A DNA stretch of 64,000 bases, from NCBI RefSeq assembly GCF_040717455.1, contig NZ_JBFEFH010000001.1, positions 62,001-126,000 on the forward strand, given 5' to 3'. This stretch comes from Tautonia sp040717455. Lineage in GTDB: Bacteria > Planctomycetota > Planctomycetia > Isosphaerales > Isosphaeraceae. Numbering within the stretch: position 1 is the stretch's first letter; each line of letters opens with the position of its first letter. This document shows, piece after piece, positions 8,274 to 16,770 of this stretch. The translations under genes were made by a program, and so were the position numbers. The notes beneath the pieces are model-generated. The model did not search any database and had not been told where the DNA came from. It saw only the letters and a list, made by a program, of their open reading frames with translations.

Positions 8274-8981
8274 TCACCAGAAATGATACTCGCCCGTGGA
8301 CAGGACATAAATTCCCAGCACCAGATTGGCGACAGCATGGCTGACGACGCAGGCCGAGACGCTGCGGGTCAGGTGCAGCAACCCGGCCCAGGCGAGGCCC
8401 GTCAGCAGGGCCGGGAGCCATTCCGGGTGGACCATCATGAATGCGACGGAGGTGATGGCCGCGGCGAGGGGCGTGACCCGGCCGATCGGGACGCGACGGA
8501 AGTCATCGGGGTCGATCACCACTCGCATGAGGAACGATCGCCAGAACAGTTCCTCGAAGATCGGGACCAGGACCACCAGGCCGATTAACCGGACCGAGAC
8601 GAATCCCCAGTAGGCCCCCGGGCTGAGGACATTCGGGTCGAACCCCTCACGAGCCCCTCCGCCCAGGAAGGGGAGCGGCGGATACCGTCCATCGAGTCCG
8701 ACCCAGGCGGCCGTGACGACGACGCCGAGCACGATGGCCAGGAGCCAGCCGCCGACGGCGGGCGTCTTCCTCAGGTCGGCCCAGGCAGACCGGCCGAAGA
8801 CCACCATGATGATCGCGGTCAGGACGGCCTTGAGGGCGTAGGCGACCGGGTACCACGTGGTTTGTCGGCCCTCCGGGATGTACGCCTCGAGCTGCGTCAA
8901 CAGCAGATAGGCGAGCATCGGAGCAACGTAAGGCGCGAAGGTCCAGAGGCTCGCGACCTCGCTCTTCGAATCGGTGGACAT
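8274..8981 (-). CDS. CPBP-family intramembrane metalloprotease (CAAX protease-related)
   Basis: A 235-residue polytopic membrane protein of the CPBP/ABI family. The diagnostic motifs are present: EELFWRSF in a membrane helix (the two glutamates activate water), a histidine in FMMVHPEW, and a second histidine in VVSHAVAN. About seven hydrophobic segments are visible. Family members include prenyl-protein proteases and bacteriocin-immunity proteins; planctomycete versions are often annotated CAAX prenyl protease-related and linked to exosortase systems, but no exosortase or PEP-CTERM protein is in this window. Substrate unknown. Confidence 0.8.
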   Translation of the reverse strand: MSTDSKSEVASLWTFAPYVAPMLAYLLLTQLEAYIPEGRQTTWYPVAYALKAVLTAIIMVVFGRSAWADLRKTPAVGGWLLAIVLGVVVTAAWVGLDGRYPPLPFLGGGAREGFDPNVLSPGAYWGFVSVRLIGLVVLVPIFEELFWRSFLMRVVIDPDDFRRVPIGRVTPLAAAITSVAFMMVHPEWLPALLTGLAWAGLLHLTRSVSACVVSHAVANLVLGIYVLSTGEYHFW

Positions 8982-9166
8982 CGGTCAATAGCCCCGCGGC
9001 GACCCTTGAACGGACAGTACCGCAGGGATCATGCGACGCAATCGACACTGGTGCAACACCCTGGCCGTCGATCGGGCACGATTGCGTCGAAGGGGGAACC
9101 GTGGTGCCGGGGCGTCCCTGCGCTCGGAACCGGAGGATGCTGGTCGGGTGGGGCGATCGCCCCGGT

Positions 9167-9829
9167 TCACGTCGCGGGGCTGGGATCGCCCTGGTCGGGA
9201 GGCGCATATTGGGGAGAGGCGAGCATGGCCTCGAAATGCTCGACGATCTCGGGGTGTGCCGCTCGGTGAGGCCCGAGCAGGTCTTCGGCCTGCTGGTGGA
9301 TCACCCGGTTGCGACGCTCGATGATCTCGGCGACCTCGATTTTGATGAAGTCGTCGAAGGCGGCGGAAAACTTCTTCTGGAACTCGGGGTAGAACTGTTC
9401 CTCGCCGGTGCGGGCCGCGACGTCAGCCTTCAGGGCATCGATCTCCTCTCGGAGGTTTTTCCCGGTCTGGTCTTCCCAGCGTCGGATCACCTCCCGGAGA
9501 TGGTCGAGTTCTTCCTCGGCGTCGAGGTTGGGCATGAACCGAGGGGGATCCTCGGTCGAGTCGCCGGCGAGGTAGGCCTCGTACCGGTCGAGGCGGTCGA
9601 GCAGATCTTCGGCGTAGTCGTACTCGAGTTGCTGATACGTCAGGCTGGTGGCGTTGATCAGCTCGCTGAGTTCGGCCTGCAGCTCGTTGAAGAGCTCGGG
9701 GTTCGATTCGATGGCCGCGGAACCGCCGGCGGACGGATCGTCATTCGCCTGCGGTCGGCAGCCGAGGGTCGGTACCAGGAGCGAGAGGAGCATCACGACG
9801 GTGGGCGATAGGGCTCGGAGAGGGCTCAC
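9167..9829 (-). CDS. Helical lipoprotein, unknown function
   Basis: A 220-residue protein with a lipoprotein signal (basic MSPLRALS start, hydrophobic core, VPTLGC lipobox). The mature part is strongly charged and helical. Coiled-coil-like stretches occur around residues 45-90 and 100-150, rich in Glu, Leu, Asp and Arg. There are no catalytic motifs. It lies 165 bases downstream of the DUF1559 gene on the same strand and might be co-transcribed, but the gap is long. No family is recognised. Confidence 0.65.
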   Translation of the reverse strand: MSPLRALSPTVVMLLSLLVPTLGCRPQANDDPSAGGSAAIESNPELFNELQAELSELINATSLTYQQLEYDYAEDLLDRLDRYEAYLAGDSTEDPPRFMPNLDAEEELDHLREVIRRWEDQTGKNLREEIDALKADVAARTGEEQFYPEFQKKFSAAFDDFIKIEVAEIIERRNRVIHQQAEDLLGPHRAAHPEIVEHFEAMLASPQYAPPDQGDPSPAT

Positions 9830-9994
9830 GGCATGGTTACCTGAAGGCGGATGAGAGAGGTTGTGCGCCGAGGGAAAGGAGATCGACCACGACGACGGCG
9901 GATGACGGCGTTGTGGTCGATCAATCGCGCGGACTCTTGATCAAACGCGCGGGAATTCGATCGGGTTGGTCCTAATGTTTTCTCAGGATCGCGA

Positions 9995-11047
9995 TCAATA
10001 CTGATCGCTGGAGACCAGTTCGTTACCGGCTCGGGTGCTGAGCCATCGGTAGACGTCGCGATTGATGGTCTCCTTGATCCCCCGCACGCTGCCGTCGGCG
10101 AACAGGAAGTTGACGACGCCGGCATGCTGGCTGCGGTAGCCGAAGCCCACCCGCCAGTTCCGGCTGTCGCGGATCCCGTTCGCGTCGTCCGTGTGGTCGG
10201 TGACCTCGAAGTTGATGGGGACGTTGACCGTGGCGGTCGTCCCATTGGGATTCGGCCACGTGAACCAGTCGCACGATTCGAAGAGCGTCTCGCCGACGGC
10301 GAAGGTGTTGCTCGTGCCGTCGATGATGTCGCGAATGGAGGTCGTGCCCCCGGAACGATTCATGATTCCGGTATGCGTATTTCCCTCGCCGAAGCCATTT
10401 TCGCGGGCGACCGGGAGGCTGGTGGTGTACGGCCACCAGTTCGGGTCGTCGGGGTGATTGTCGCCGAGGCTCCCGACATAACTGAGCTTCGGGCCCGAGT
10501 TCAGCGCGGTGTTGTTCGTGAAGTTCCAGCCGACCCCCGTATCGACGCGGACGTATTGCGAGAAAGTGGGTGAGGGGTCGCTGGGGCACATCAACGTACT
10601 GATCGGCGTCATGGTCCCGGTGTGGTTCATCTGTGTATGCGAACCACCCGGGCCGCCGGCCACCCCGACGCTGAAATTGATCGCGTTGTAGACGGGCTGC
10701 TGTTCGAGATACGGCAGCGCCATGGCGACCCAGCTATGGCCCCAGCGCGCCTCGGGGTGGACGCCGGGAGTGGAGGCGTTGTAGACGGGCGTGGCCCGCC
10801 AGAACGAGGTGGGGAAGGCCCCCACGGTGTCGTGATAGTTGTGCAGGGCGATGCCGATTTGCTTCATGTTGTTGGTGCATTGCGCTCGCCGGGCCGCTTC
10901 GCGGGCGGCCTGGACGGCCGGCAGCAAGAGCGCGATGAGGACACCAATGATAGCGATGACCACCAGGAGCTCGATCAGGGTAAACCCGGGGGATCGAGAG
11001 GGGCTGGAGCCCGTCGTGGTCCGTCTTGGGAGAGGGGAATGGACCAT
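9995..11047 (-). CDS. DUF1559 pseudopilin-like protein
   Basis: A 350-residue planctomycete DUF1559 protein. After a 19-residue basic leader comes a class III/type IV prepilin-type signal: G-FTLIELLVVIAIIGVLIALL. The glycine just before FTLIE is the prepilin peptidase cut site and the following glutamate is the conserved E5. Next are the family blocks AREAARRAQC, NNMKQIGIALHNYHD, and near the C-terminus FADGSVRGIKETIN with a closing LSTRAGNELVSSDQY. The family is hugely expanded in Planctomycetota and thought to form envelope pseudopilin-like filaments or secretion parts; its precise job is unknown. A divergent AT-rich promoter region lies upstream. Confidence 0.9.
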   Translation of the reverse strand: MVHSPLPRRTTTGSSPSRSPGFTLIELLVVIAIIGVLIALLLPAVQAAREAARRAQCTNNMKQIGIALHNYHDTVGAFPTSFWRATPVYNASTPGVHPEARWGHSWVAMALPYLEQQPVYNAINFSVGVAGGPGGSHTQMNHTGTMTPISTLMCPSDPSPTFSQYVRVDTGVGWNFTNNTALNSGPKLSYVGSLGDNHPDDPNWWPYTTSLPVARENGFGEGNTHTGIMNRSGGTTSIRDIIDGTSNTFAVGETLFESCDWFTWPNPNGTTATVNVPINFEVTDHTDDANGIRDSRNWRVGFGYRSQHAGVVNFLFADGSVRGIKETINRDVYRWLSTRAGNELVSSDQY

Positions 11048-11183
11048 GCCGAAGCGTCTCCTCTGATTCGCTTGTCAAGCCTTCATGCACGACTCATAAT
11101 GAAAGGCGATTGTTATGCTGGGGTATGCGTCGACCCGAGTCAACAAAAAAGCTGTCTGAAAAATTCCTTTCCTGAGTTGGCGG
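11048..11183. promoter_or_regulatory. Divergent AT-rich promoter region
   Basis: This 136-base gap separates the minus-strand DUF1559 gene from the plus-strand TPR gene and is clearly more AT-rich than its neighbours. On the minus strand TTGACT at 11138-11143 could be a -35 element, but the -10 at the right distance is poor. Promoter placement is tentative. Confidence 0.35.
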
Positions 11184-12380
11184 ATGTTCAAGATGTCGAA
11201 GGCACGATGGCTCGGATGCGCGGTCGTGACCGCGGGGGTCGTGACATGGTCGGTGGCATGGTGGCAAGGGCGGCCCGACCGGCATCTCGAGCGGGCCGAG
11301 CAATGGCTCGCGGGCGGGAATCCCAATGAGGCATTGCAGTGGCTCGATCTCCCGGCCGAGGTGCCGAGGACGCGCGATCGGGCCTTCTTGCTCCGGGCTC
11401 GGGCGGCGATCGAGCGGGGGCGCCCGTCCGACGCCGTCGGGCCGCTGGATCGGATCGATCCCGATGGTCCGCTGTCGGCCGACGTCTCGTTCTGGAAGGG
11501 CAGGACCCTGATGGCGGCGGGGCAATCGCTCCGCGCGGCCTCGTGGTTCCGGGATGCGCTGCGGAGGCGTCCCGAGCAGATCGAGACGCTTCGATGGCTG
11601 GCCGCGGCGTCTTATGAACTGGGCGACATCTCCACGGCGATCGATTCCCTCAGGGCCTTGACACGGCTCCGGCCTGACGACGCTCCCGCGTGGCGGACCC
11701 TCGGACTGATCCAGAACGAGCATGCCGAATACGAAGAGGCCCGAGACGCCTATCGGGCGTCGCTCGATGCGAGTCCGCACCAACCGGATGTGCGCATGGA
11801 ACTGGCCGGAGTATTGATGGAACTCGGCCGCCATGACGAGGCGATTCGCCTGCTCGAGGCGTGCCGGGGGTGGGTCGACGAATCGGACCGGCTGGTCCTG
11901 CTGGCCCGGAGCCTGTACGAGGTGGGAGACCGGGCCGGCGCCCGGCAACACCTGGAGGAGGGGCTGGGCGCGGACCCGGGCGATGCGGCGATGCTCGCCG
12001 AGCGGGCCCGCATCGACCTGGCCGAAGGGGCGATCGTCGCGGCGGTGGAGGCGCTCGATTCGGCCCTCGCCCGGGAACCGGTCAATGCCGACTGGTTCTA
12101 TCTCCGGAGCCAGGCGAACCGGCGATTGGGGGAGACGGAGCAGGCCGATCGGGATCTGGCCCGCTCCCAGGAACTCACCGAGGTGAGGACCACCATCTCT
12201 GACCTGATCCGAGCGGCCGACCGGGCTCCCGGCCAGGCCGAGGTGCGGTATCGGCTCGGGACACTCTGCCTCGAATTGAATGATTCGAAGATGGCAGCGG
12301 CCTGGTTCCAGGCCGCCCTGGCCTGCGACCCGAACCATGACGCAGCTCGGCAAGGGCTGCTCAGCCTTCAGGGGCCTTGA
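11184..12380 (+). CDS. Membrane-anchored TPR protein
   Basis: A 398-residue protein with an N-terminal membrane anchor (WLGCAVVTAGVVTWSVAWW, residues 9-27) followed by roughly ten tetratricopeptide repeats to the end. Repeat cores include AEQWLAGGNPNEALQWL, AASYELGDISTAIDSL, LGLIQNEHAEYEEARDAY and AGVLMELGRHDEAIRLL. TPR arrays mediate protein contacts, and the anchor places them at the periplasmic face. It lies between a DUF1559 gene and a small lipoprotein gene, both on the opposite strand. The ATG at 11193 is an alternative start; no strong ribosome binding site decides between them. Partner unknown. Confidence 0.75.
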   Translation: MFKMSKARWLGCAVVTAGVVTWSVAWWQGRPDRHLERAEQWLAGGNPNEALQWLDLPAEVPRTRDRAFLLRARAAIERGRPSDAVGPLDRIDPDGPLSADVSFWKGRTLMAAGQSLRAASWFRDALRRRPEQIETLRWLAAASYELGDISTAIDSLRALTRLRPDDAPAWRTLGLIQNEHAEYEEARDAYRASLDASPHQPDVRMELAGVLMELGRHDEAIRLLEACRGWVDESDRLVLLARSLYEVGDRAGARQHLEEGLGADPGDAAMLAERARIDLAEGAIVAAVEALDSALAREPVNADWFYLRSQANRRLGETEQADRDLARSQELTEVRTTISDLIRAADRAPGQAEVRYRLGTLCLELNDSKMAAAWFQAALACDPNHDAARQGLLSLQGP

Positions 12381-12423
12381 ATTCGAGCACCCCGAGGATC
12401 TCGGCGCGGGGGCGGAACCATCC

Positions 12424-12894
12424 TCATTCGGTCAGGTCGATTTCGAACGTGTTCGAGCCGGGCTCGACCGTGTAGCGGAGCGGCGATTGCTCGGGATTTT
12501 CGTACTTGGCGGGGATCGCCGATCCCGCTGCGAGCGCATAGTTGAAGGTGATCGTGCCGTCGGGGTTCGGGGGGGGCGTGGTCTTCGGGGCGGTCTTGGC
12601 CTGGATGGTCACGACGTGCTGGCCGAGGACTGCGCCATCCCCGGTATTGAAGGTCGTCAGGACAAAACGGCCATTGCTGTCGATCTGGCCGATCGCGACA
12701 TGGCCCGTGTCCGACCCCTTGCCCTGGGCGGGGGAGAAGACCACCGAGCCTTCCGTCAGCGGAGCACCGTTATGAGTCACCGTCCCGGAAACCTTCCCCA
12801 TCGGAGGCCTCGGGCCGCCGCTCCCGCCGCACCCGATGATGGGAGTCGAGCCAACGAGGAAGAGGACCATCATCGCCGCCTGATGTTTGATCAT
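12424..12894 (-). CDS. Carboxypeptidase-regulatory-like lipoprotein (DUF1559 companion type)
   Basis: A 156-residue lipoprotein. The ATG at 12894 was chosen because GGAG lies nine bases upstream and a signal with STPIIGC lipobox follows. The mature domain starts with GKVSGTVTHNGAPLTEGSVVF, the hallmark of transthyretin/carboxypeptidase-regulatory-like beta sandwiches, and ends NTFEIDL. The same architecture and end recur in the lipoprotein at 57229-57681. In Planctomycetota such proteins commonly accompany DUF1559 genes; here a plus-strand TPR gene separates the two. Probably an envelope structural protein; no enzymatic residues are seen. Confidence 0.75.
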   Translation of the reverse strand: MIKHQAAMMVLFLVGSTPIIGCGGSGGPRPPMGKVSGTVTHNGAPLTEGSVVFSPAQGKGSDTGHVAIGQIDSNGRFVLTTFNTGDGAVLGQHVVTIQAKTAPKTTPPPNPDGTITFNYALAAGSAIPAKYENPEQSPLRYTVEPGSNTFEIDLTE

Positions 12895-13157
12895 CGCATG
12901 CGTCTCCTTCGGTCGAGCGGATCGAAGCAACCTGGCCACGAATCTATTGACCAGGAAAATTCCTCGCTGTCAACCAGCGGGCGGCCCGGCGGCGGTCGTG
13001 CCGGGGCGGACCCGCGGCGACCGATCACGGGTCGGGGAATCGCTCGGACTCGGGATCGTCTGCGAGGGACTTTGGTCTATGATAGAACCGCCGGATCGAT
13101 CGTGCGGGTTTCGGCCGCACGGGGTGAGTCTGGAACGTCAGCGCTGGAGACCGTCGG

Positions 13158-14597
13158 ATGTCCGTTGTCGAGCCGATGATCGGCCACCCCGCTCCGGAGT
13201 TCGAGCTGCCGTCTGTCTCGGCAAATCGGGGATCGGGCCGGGTCAGGCTGGGGGATTATCGAGGGCGCTGGCTGGCCTTGGTCTTCTACCCGAGGGATTT
13301 CTCGCTCATCTGCCCGACGGAGTTGACGGCCCTCGCGGACCGGGTCGATCAGTTTGACCGGATGAACTGCGCGATCCTCGGGATCAGTTGCGATTCCATC
13401 GATTCGCACCGCCGATGGCTTGCCACGGAACCGGATCGCGGGGGACTCGGGTCGCTCGCCTTCCCGCTGGCCAGCGACGAGGGAGGGCAAGTCAGCCGGC
13501 GATTCGGTGTCTATCAAGACCCCCCGGGGGTGGCCCTGAGGGGGTTGTTCCTGCTCGATCCGGACGGGCGTATTCAATATCAAACCGTTCATGCGCTGGG
13601 CGTGGGACGCCGGGCCGACGAGGTGCTCCGCGTGCTCGGTGCCTTGCAGAGCGGCGGCATGTGCCCCTCGGGGTGGGGCCTGGGAGACGAGGTGCTCGAT
13701 CCGACCCGGCTGCTCGCTCCCGGTCGAGTGGTGGCGCAGTATCGGATCGAACGGCGACTGGGGGAGGGGAGTTTCGCGGCGGTCTTCCTGGCCGTCGACG
13801 AGACGCTCCGGCGCCGGGTGGCCTTGAAGGTGCTCAGGCCGGGGGCCGGTGCCCGGCCCCGGGCCTTGCTCGACGAGGCGAGGGTCGCGGCGGGGCTGAA
13901 TCATCCCAATATCTGCACCGTTTACTCGATCGACGAGAGTGATGGGGTCCCGCTCATCGCCATGGAATATCTCGACGGGATTCGGCTCGACCGGCTGATC
14001 GCGTCGAGCAGGCTGACGATCGCCGAGGCGGTGGAGATCGCCCGCCAGGTCGCCCAGGGGATGGCCGCGGCTCACGAGGCGGGAGTCGTGCACGGCGACC
14101 TGAAGCCGCAGAACATCCTGGTCGATTCCTCGGGGCATGCGAAGATCGTCGATTTCGGCCTGGCGCATCGGGTTGAGCACCCGACCGATCCGATGGAGAC
14201 GGTCGATCACGACGACCTCGCGGCCTCGGCCGGCCTGACCGGGACCCCGGGCTACATGGCCCCGGAACAGGTGCGCGGCGAACCGTCTTCGATGGCGTCG
14301 GACCTCTTCGCGATGGGGGCGATCCTGTTCGAACTCCTGACCGGTCGGCCGATCATCCAGGCGAGGACGATCCTCCAGGCGCTCGACGCGATCCGCAGGA
14401 TCGACCCCGACTCCCTGGCCGCTCGGGTCCCGGCCCCCTTTGCTCCTCTCGTGCGAGCGGCGCTGGAACCGGAACCCGGCCGTCGCACGCTGACCATGCG
14501 GGAGATCGGCGAGCAACTGCCCCAGGCGCTCGACAGGTTTCTGACCGGTCAGCAGGATGAGGGCCCGGATCGCGAACCTTTCGGGGGCGAGGCGTAA
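13158..14597 (+). CDS. Peroxiredoxin-Ser/Thr protein kinase fusion
   Basis: One 479-residue protein joins two complete modules. Residues 1-185 are an AhpC-type typical 2-Cys peroxiredoxin: the FYPRDFSLICPTEL motif gives peroxidatic C52, and GMCPSGW gives resolving C169. Residues 195-465 are a Hanks kinase: glycine loop LGEGSFAAVF, ATP lysine K224 (ALKVL), HGDLKPQN with catalytic D314, metal-binding D332 in DFG, and APE at 368-370. The kinase has HGD rather than HRD, so it is a non-RD type. No membrane helix or stop separates the parts, and reading frame and codon use are continuous, so the fusion looks genuine. A redox-controlled kinase, or peroxide-driven dimerisation activating the kinase, is the natural inference. 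Confidence 0.92.
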   Translation: MSVVEPMIGHPAPEFELPSVSANRGSGRVRLGDYRGRWLALVFYPRDFSLICPTELTALADRVDQFDRMNCAILGISCDSIDSHRRWLATEPDRGGLGSLAFPLASDEGGQVSRRFGVYQDPPGVALRGLFLLDPDGRIQYQTVHALGVGRRADEVLRVLGALQSGGMCPSGWGLGDEVLDPTRLLAPGRVVAQYRIERRLGEGSFAAVFLAVDETLRRRVALKVLRPGAGARPRALLDEARVAAGLNHPNICTVYSIDESDGVPLIAMEYLDGIRLDRLIASSRLTIAEAVEIARQVAQGMAAAHEAGVVHGDLKPQNILVDSSGHAKIVDFGLAHRVEHPTDPMETVDHDDLAASAGLTGTPGYMAPEQVRGEPSSMASDLFAMGAILFELLTGRPIIQARTILQALDAIRRIDPDSLAARVPAPFAPLVRAALEPEPGRRTLTMREIGEQLPQALDRFLTGQQDEGPDREPFGGEA

Positions 14598-14666
14598 CCA
14601 TCAATCACCGGGCGGGTGATAGGGACGCCCTCCGCGATCTTTTGCCGTTTCAGGAAACCAGAAGCG

Positions 14667-15476
14667 ATGGGACAGCGAATCGTTCAGGTGGATGCGTTTG
14701 CGGATCGCCCGTTCGCGGGGAACCCCGCGGCGGTCTGCGTGCTCGACGGCCCCGCGGACGAGTCGTGGATGCAAAACGTGGCTCGGGAGATGAACCTCTC
14801 GGAGACGGCGTTCGTGTCCCCGGAGCCGACGGACGACGCCTCTGATGCCTATCACTTGCGATGGTTTACGCCAACGATTGAGGTTGATCTGTGTGGACAC
14901 GCCACCCTGGCGGCGGCTCACGTGCTCTGGGAAGATCGGCATCTCCCCCTGGAAGCGACGGCGGTCTTCAACACCCGCTCGGGGCGTCTCTCGGCCCGGC
15001 GATCGGGGGATTTGATCGCGCTCGACTTTCCGTCTGAGCCGATCGAGGAACGTGAGGCGCTTCCGTCCTTGTTCGAGGCACTGGGAACGACCCCTCGATT
15101 CGTCGGGGGAAACCGGATGGACCTGCTGGTCGAGTTGGAGAATGAGGCCGAGGTCCGGGCGGTGGCCCCGGATCTGAAACGCCTTCAACGTCTTCCCATG
15201 CGGGGGTTGATCGTGACGGCGGCATCGGAGCGTCGGGGCGTCGATTTCGTCTCTCGGTTTTTCGCTCCGGCCGCGGGAGTCGATGAAGATCCCGTGACCG
15301 GCTCGGCACATTGTGCGTTGGGCCCCTTCTGGAGCGACCGACTGGGACGGGACACGATGATTGGTGAGCAGGTTTCGACCCGAGGAGGACGGGTGCATGT
15401 CCGGGTCTCGGGCGACCGGGTGGAACTGGCCGGCCGGGCGATCACGGTGATGCGAGGGGAACTGGTGGGGTCTTGA
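14667..15476 (+). CDS. PhzF-family isomerase/epimerase-like protein
   Basis: A 269-residue PhzF/YddE-family enzyme with the two-fold diaminopimelate-epimerase-like fold. Visible signatures are the start VDAFADRPFAGNPAAVCVL, catalytic-position glutamate E46 (MNLSETAF), DLCGHATLAAAHVL and DPVTGSAHCALGPFW. The start MGQRIVQVDAF was chosen because it aligns with the family and an AGGAAA lies a little upstream; the preceding in-frame ATG adds an unusual 17 residues. Reactions in this broad family are mostly unknown; there are no phenazine genes here, so the true substrate is not predictable. It begins 69 bases after the peroxiredoxin-kinase stop. Confidence 0.85.
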   Translation: MGQRIVQVDAFADRPFAGNPAAVCVLDGPADESWMQNVAREMNLSETAFVSPEPTDDASDAYHLRWFTPTIEVDLCGHATLAAAHVLWEDRHLPLEATAVFNTRSGRLSARRSGDLIALDFPSEPIEEREALPSLFEALGTTPRFVGGNRMDLLVELENEAEVRAVAPDLKRLQRLPMRGLIVTAASERRGVDFVSRFFAPAAGVDEDPVTGSAHCALGPFWSDRLGRDTMIGEQVSTRGGRVHVRVSGDRVELAGRAITVMRGELVGS

Positions 15477-15609
15477 GGGTCCCGTTGGGGGTGGCGGGCA
15501 GGCGCCTTCCGGTGGCCGTTTGAAATCGCGGCATGGCCAAGTATGATCGAGGGCCTTGAGCGATGAGCGATGAGCGATCCCCCGCAAATGCCACCAGGGA
15601 GCCGATACC

Positions 15610-16674
15610 GTGCCGACGATCCGATCTGAGTCCCTCACCGAGTTCACCGTGCGGATCTTCGAGGCCGTCGGCGTGCCTTCCGAGGAAGCGAAGGTGGTTG
15701 CCGATGGCTTGGTGGGGGCGAACCTCCGCGGGCACGACTCGCACGGCGTGATGCGCGTGCCCCAGTATGTCGGGTTCGTCCAGGATGGGACGTATACGCC
15801 CGGCGTTCCTCTGCAGATCGAGAGCGAGGGGCCGGCCCTGGTCGTGGCCGACGGCCGCTGGGGATTCGGTCAGGTGCAGGCGCATCGATTGCTGGATCAG
15901 CTGATCCCCAAGGCCCGGGCGATGGGGATCGCCGCCGGGGCGGCGAAGGACTGCGGGCATGTCGGACGACTGGGCGAGTATGCGGAACGGGCCGCGGCGC
16001 TCGATCTCGTCTTGCTGGCCACGGTCAACAACAACGGCGCCGGCCAGCGGGTCTCCCCGCCGGGAGGGCTGGAGCCGAGGCTGGGGACGAACCCCCTCTG
16101 CGCCGCAGTGCCGACGGAGGACGGGCCGGTCGTGCTCGATTTCGGCACGAGCGTCGCCGCCGAAGGGAAAGTCCGTGTTTATCATATCAACAAGCAACCG
16201 GTGCCCGAGGGTTGGCTGCTCGACCATCAAGGGAAGCCGACCACGGACCCCAGCGTGCTCTACACGGAACCTTCGGGGTCGATCTTGCCGATGGGGGGGA
16301 CGCAGGCGTACAAGGGATTCGGCCTGGCCCTGGTGCTCGACATGCTGGCGGCCGGGTTCTCCGGGGGGCGGGCCTGTCACGAGGGGGCGCCGCCGGCCCG
16401 CGGGAACAACCTGCTGTTCATCCTGCTCGATCCGGCCCGGTTCGTCGGGACGGAGTCGATGCTGAAGGAATCGACCTGCGTCTCCCGATTCGTCCGGGAC
16501 ACTCCCACGGCCGAGGGGGTGGACGCGATCACCTTGCCCGGAGATCCGGAACGCAGGATCATGGAGACCCGATCGCGCGACGGGATCCCGCTCTCGGACG
16601 GCCACTGGGCGAAGCTTGTCGAACTGGCCGAGGCGCTCGGCGTGGCCGTCCCTTCCCTGGCCCCCGAGGCTTGA
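15610..16674 (+). CDS. Ldh2/malate-L-lactate dehydrogenase-family oxidoreductase
   Basis: A 354-residue NAD(P)-dependent dehydrogenase of the Ldh2/YiaK/ComC superfamily, which is unrelated in fold to classical malate dehydrogenases. Catalytic H45 lies in the hallmark GHDSHGVMR; DCGHVGRLG and LGTNPLCAA are further signatures, and TSVAAEGKVRV is the segment that precedes the cofactor loop. The gene starts with GTG, supported by its exact fit to the family N-terminus. Substrates in the family include malate, lactate, sulfolactate and 2,3-diketogulonate; which one applies here cannot be decided. It follows the PhzF-like gene by 133 bases on the same strand. Confidence 0.85.
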   Translation: MPTIRSESLTEFTVRIFEAVGVPSEEAKVVADGLVGANLRGHDSHGVMRVPQYVGFVQDGTYTPGVPLQIESEGPALVVADGRWGFGQVQAHRLLDQLIPKARAMGIAAGAAKDCGHVGRLGEYAERAAALDLVLLATVNNNGAGQRVSPPGGLEPRLGTNPLCAAVPTEDGPVVLDFGTSVAAEGKVRVYHINKQPVPEGWLLDHQGKPTTDPSVLYTEPSGSILPMGGTQAYKGFGLALVLDMLAAGFSGGRACHEGAPPARGNNLLFILLDPARFVGTESMLKESTCVSRFVRDTPTAEGVDAITLPGDPERRIMETRSRDGIPLSDGHWAKLVELAEALGVAVPSLAPEA

Positions 16675-16698
16675 GGATTGCCCCGTGAGGGGCGCGAA

Positions 16699-16735
16699 AA
16701 AACCTCGCCCGGAGCCAGAGACCCGGGCGAGGTTT
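16699..16735 (-). terminator. Intrinsic terminator after the SPFH operon
   Basis: aaacctcgcccgg (16700-16712) pairs with ccgggcgaggttt (16723-16735). On the minus strand the stem runs into TTTTTT, so it should end the SPFH transcript. The same stem lies just beyond the plus-strand dehydrogenase stop and may serve both. Confidence 0.75.
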
Positions 16736-16770
16736 GGAGGTGATTGGTGGAGCGTGGCGGAAAACGCGCC

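Noticed and set aside
8274..8981. Exosortase/PEP-CTERM sorting locus
   Set aside because: The CPBP protease alone is present; no exosortase or PEP-CTERM protein was found in the window.
14667..15476. Phenazine biosynthesis locus
   Set aside because: Only a PhzF-family homologue is present. The family is broad and no other phenazine gene is nearby.
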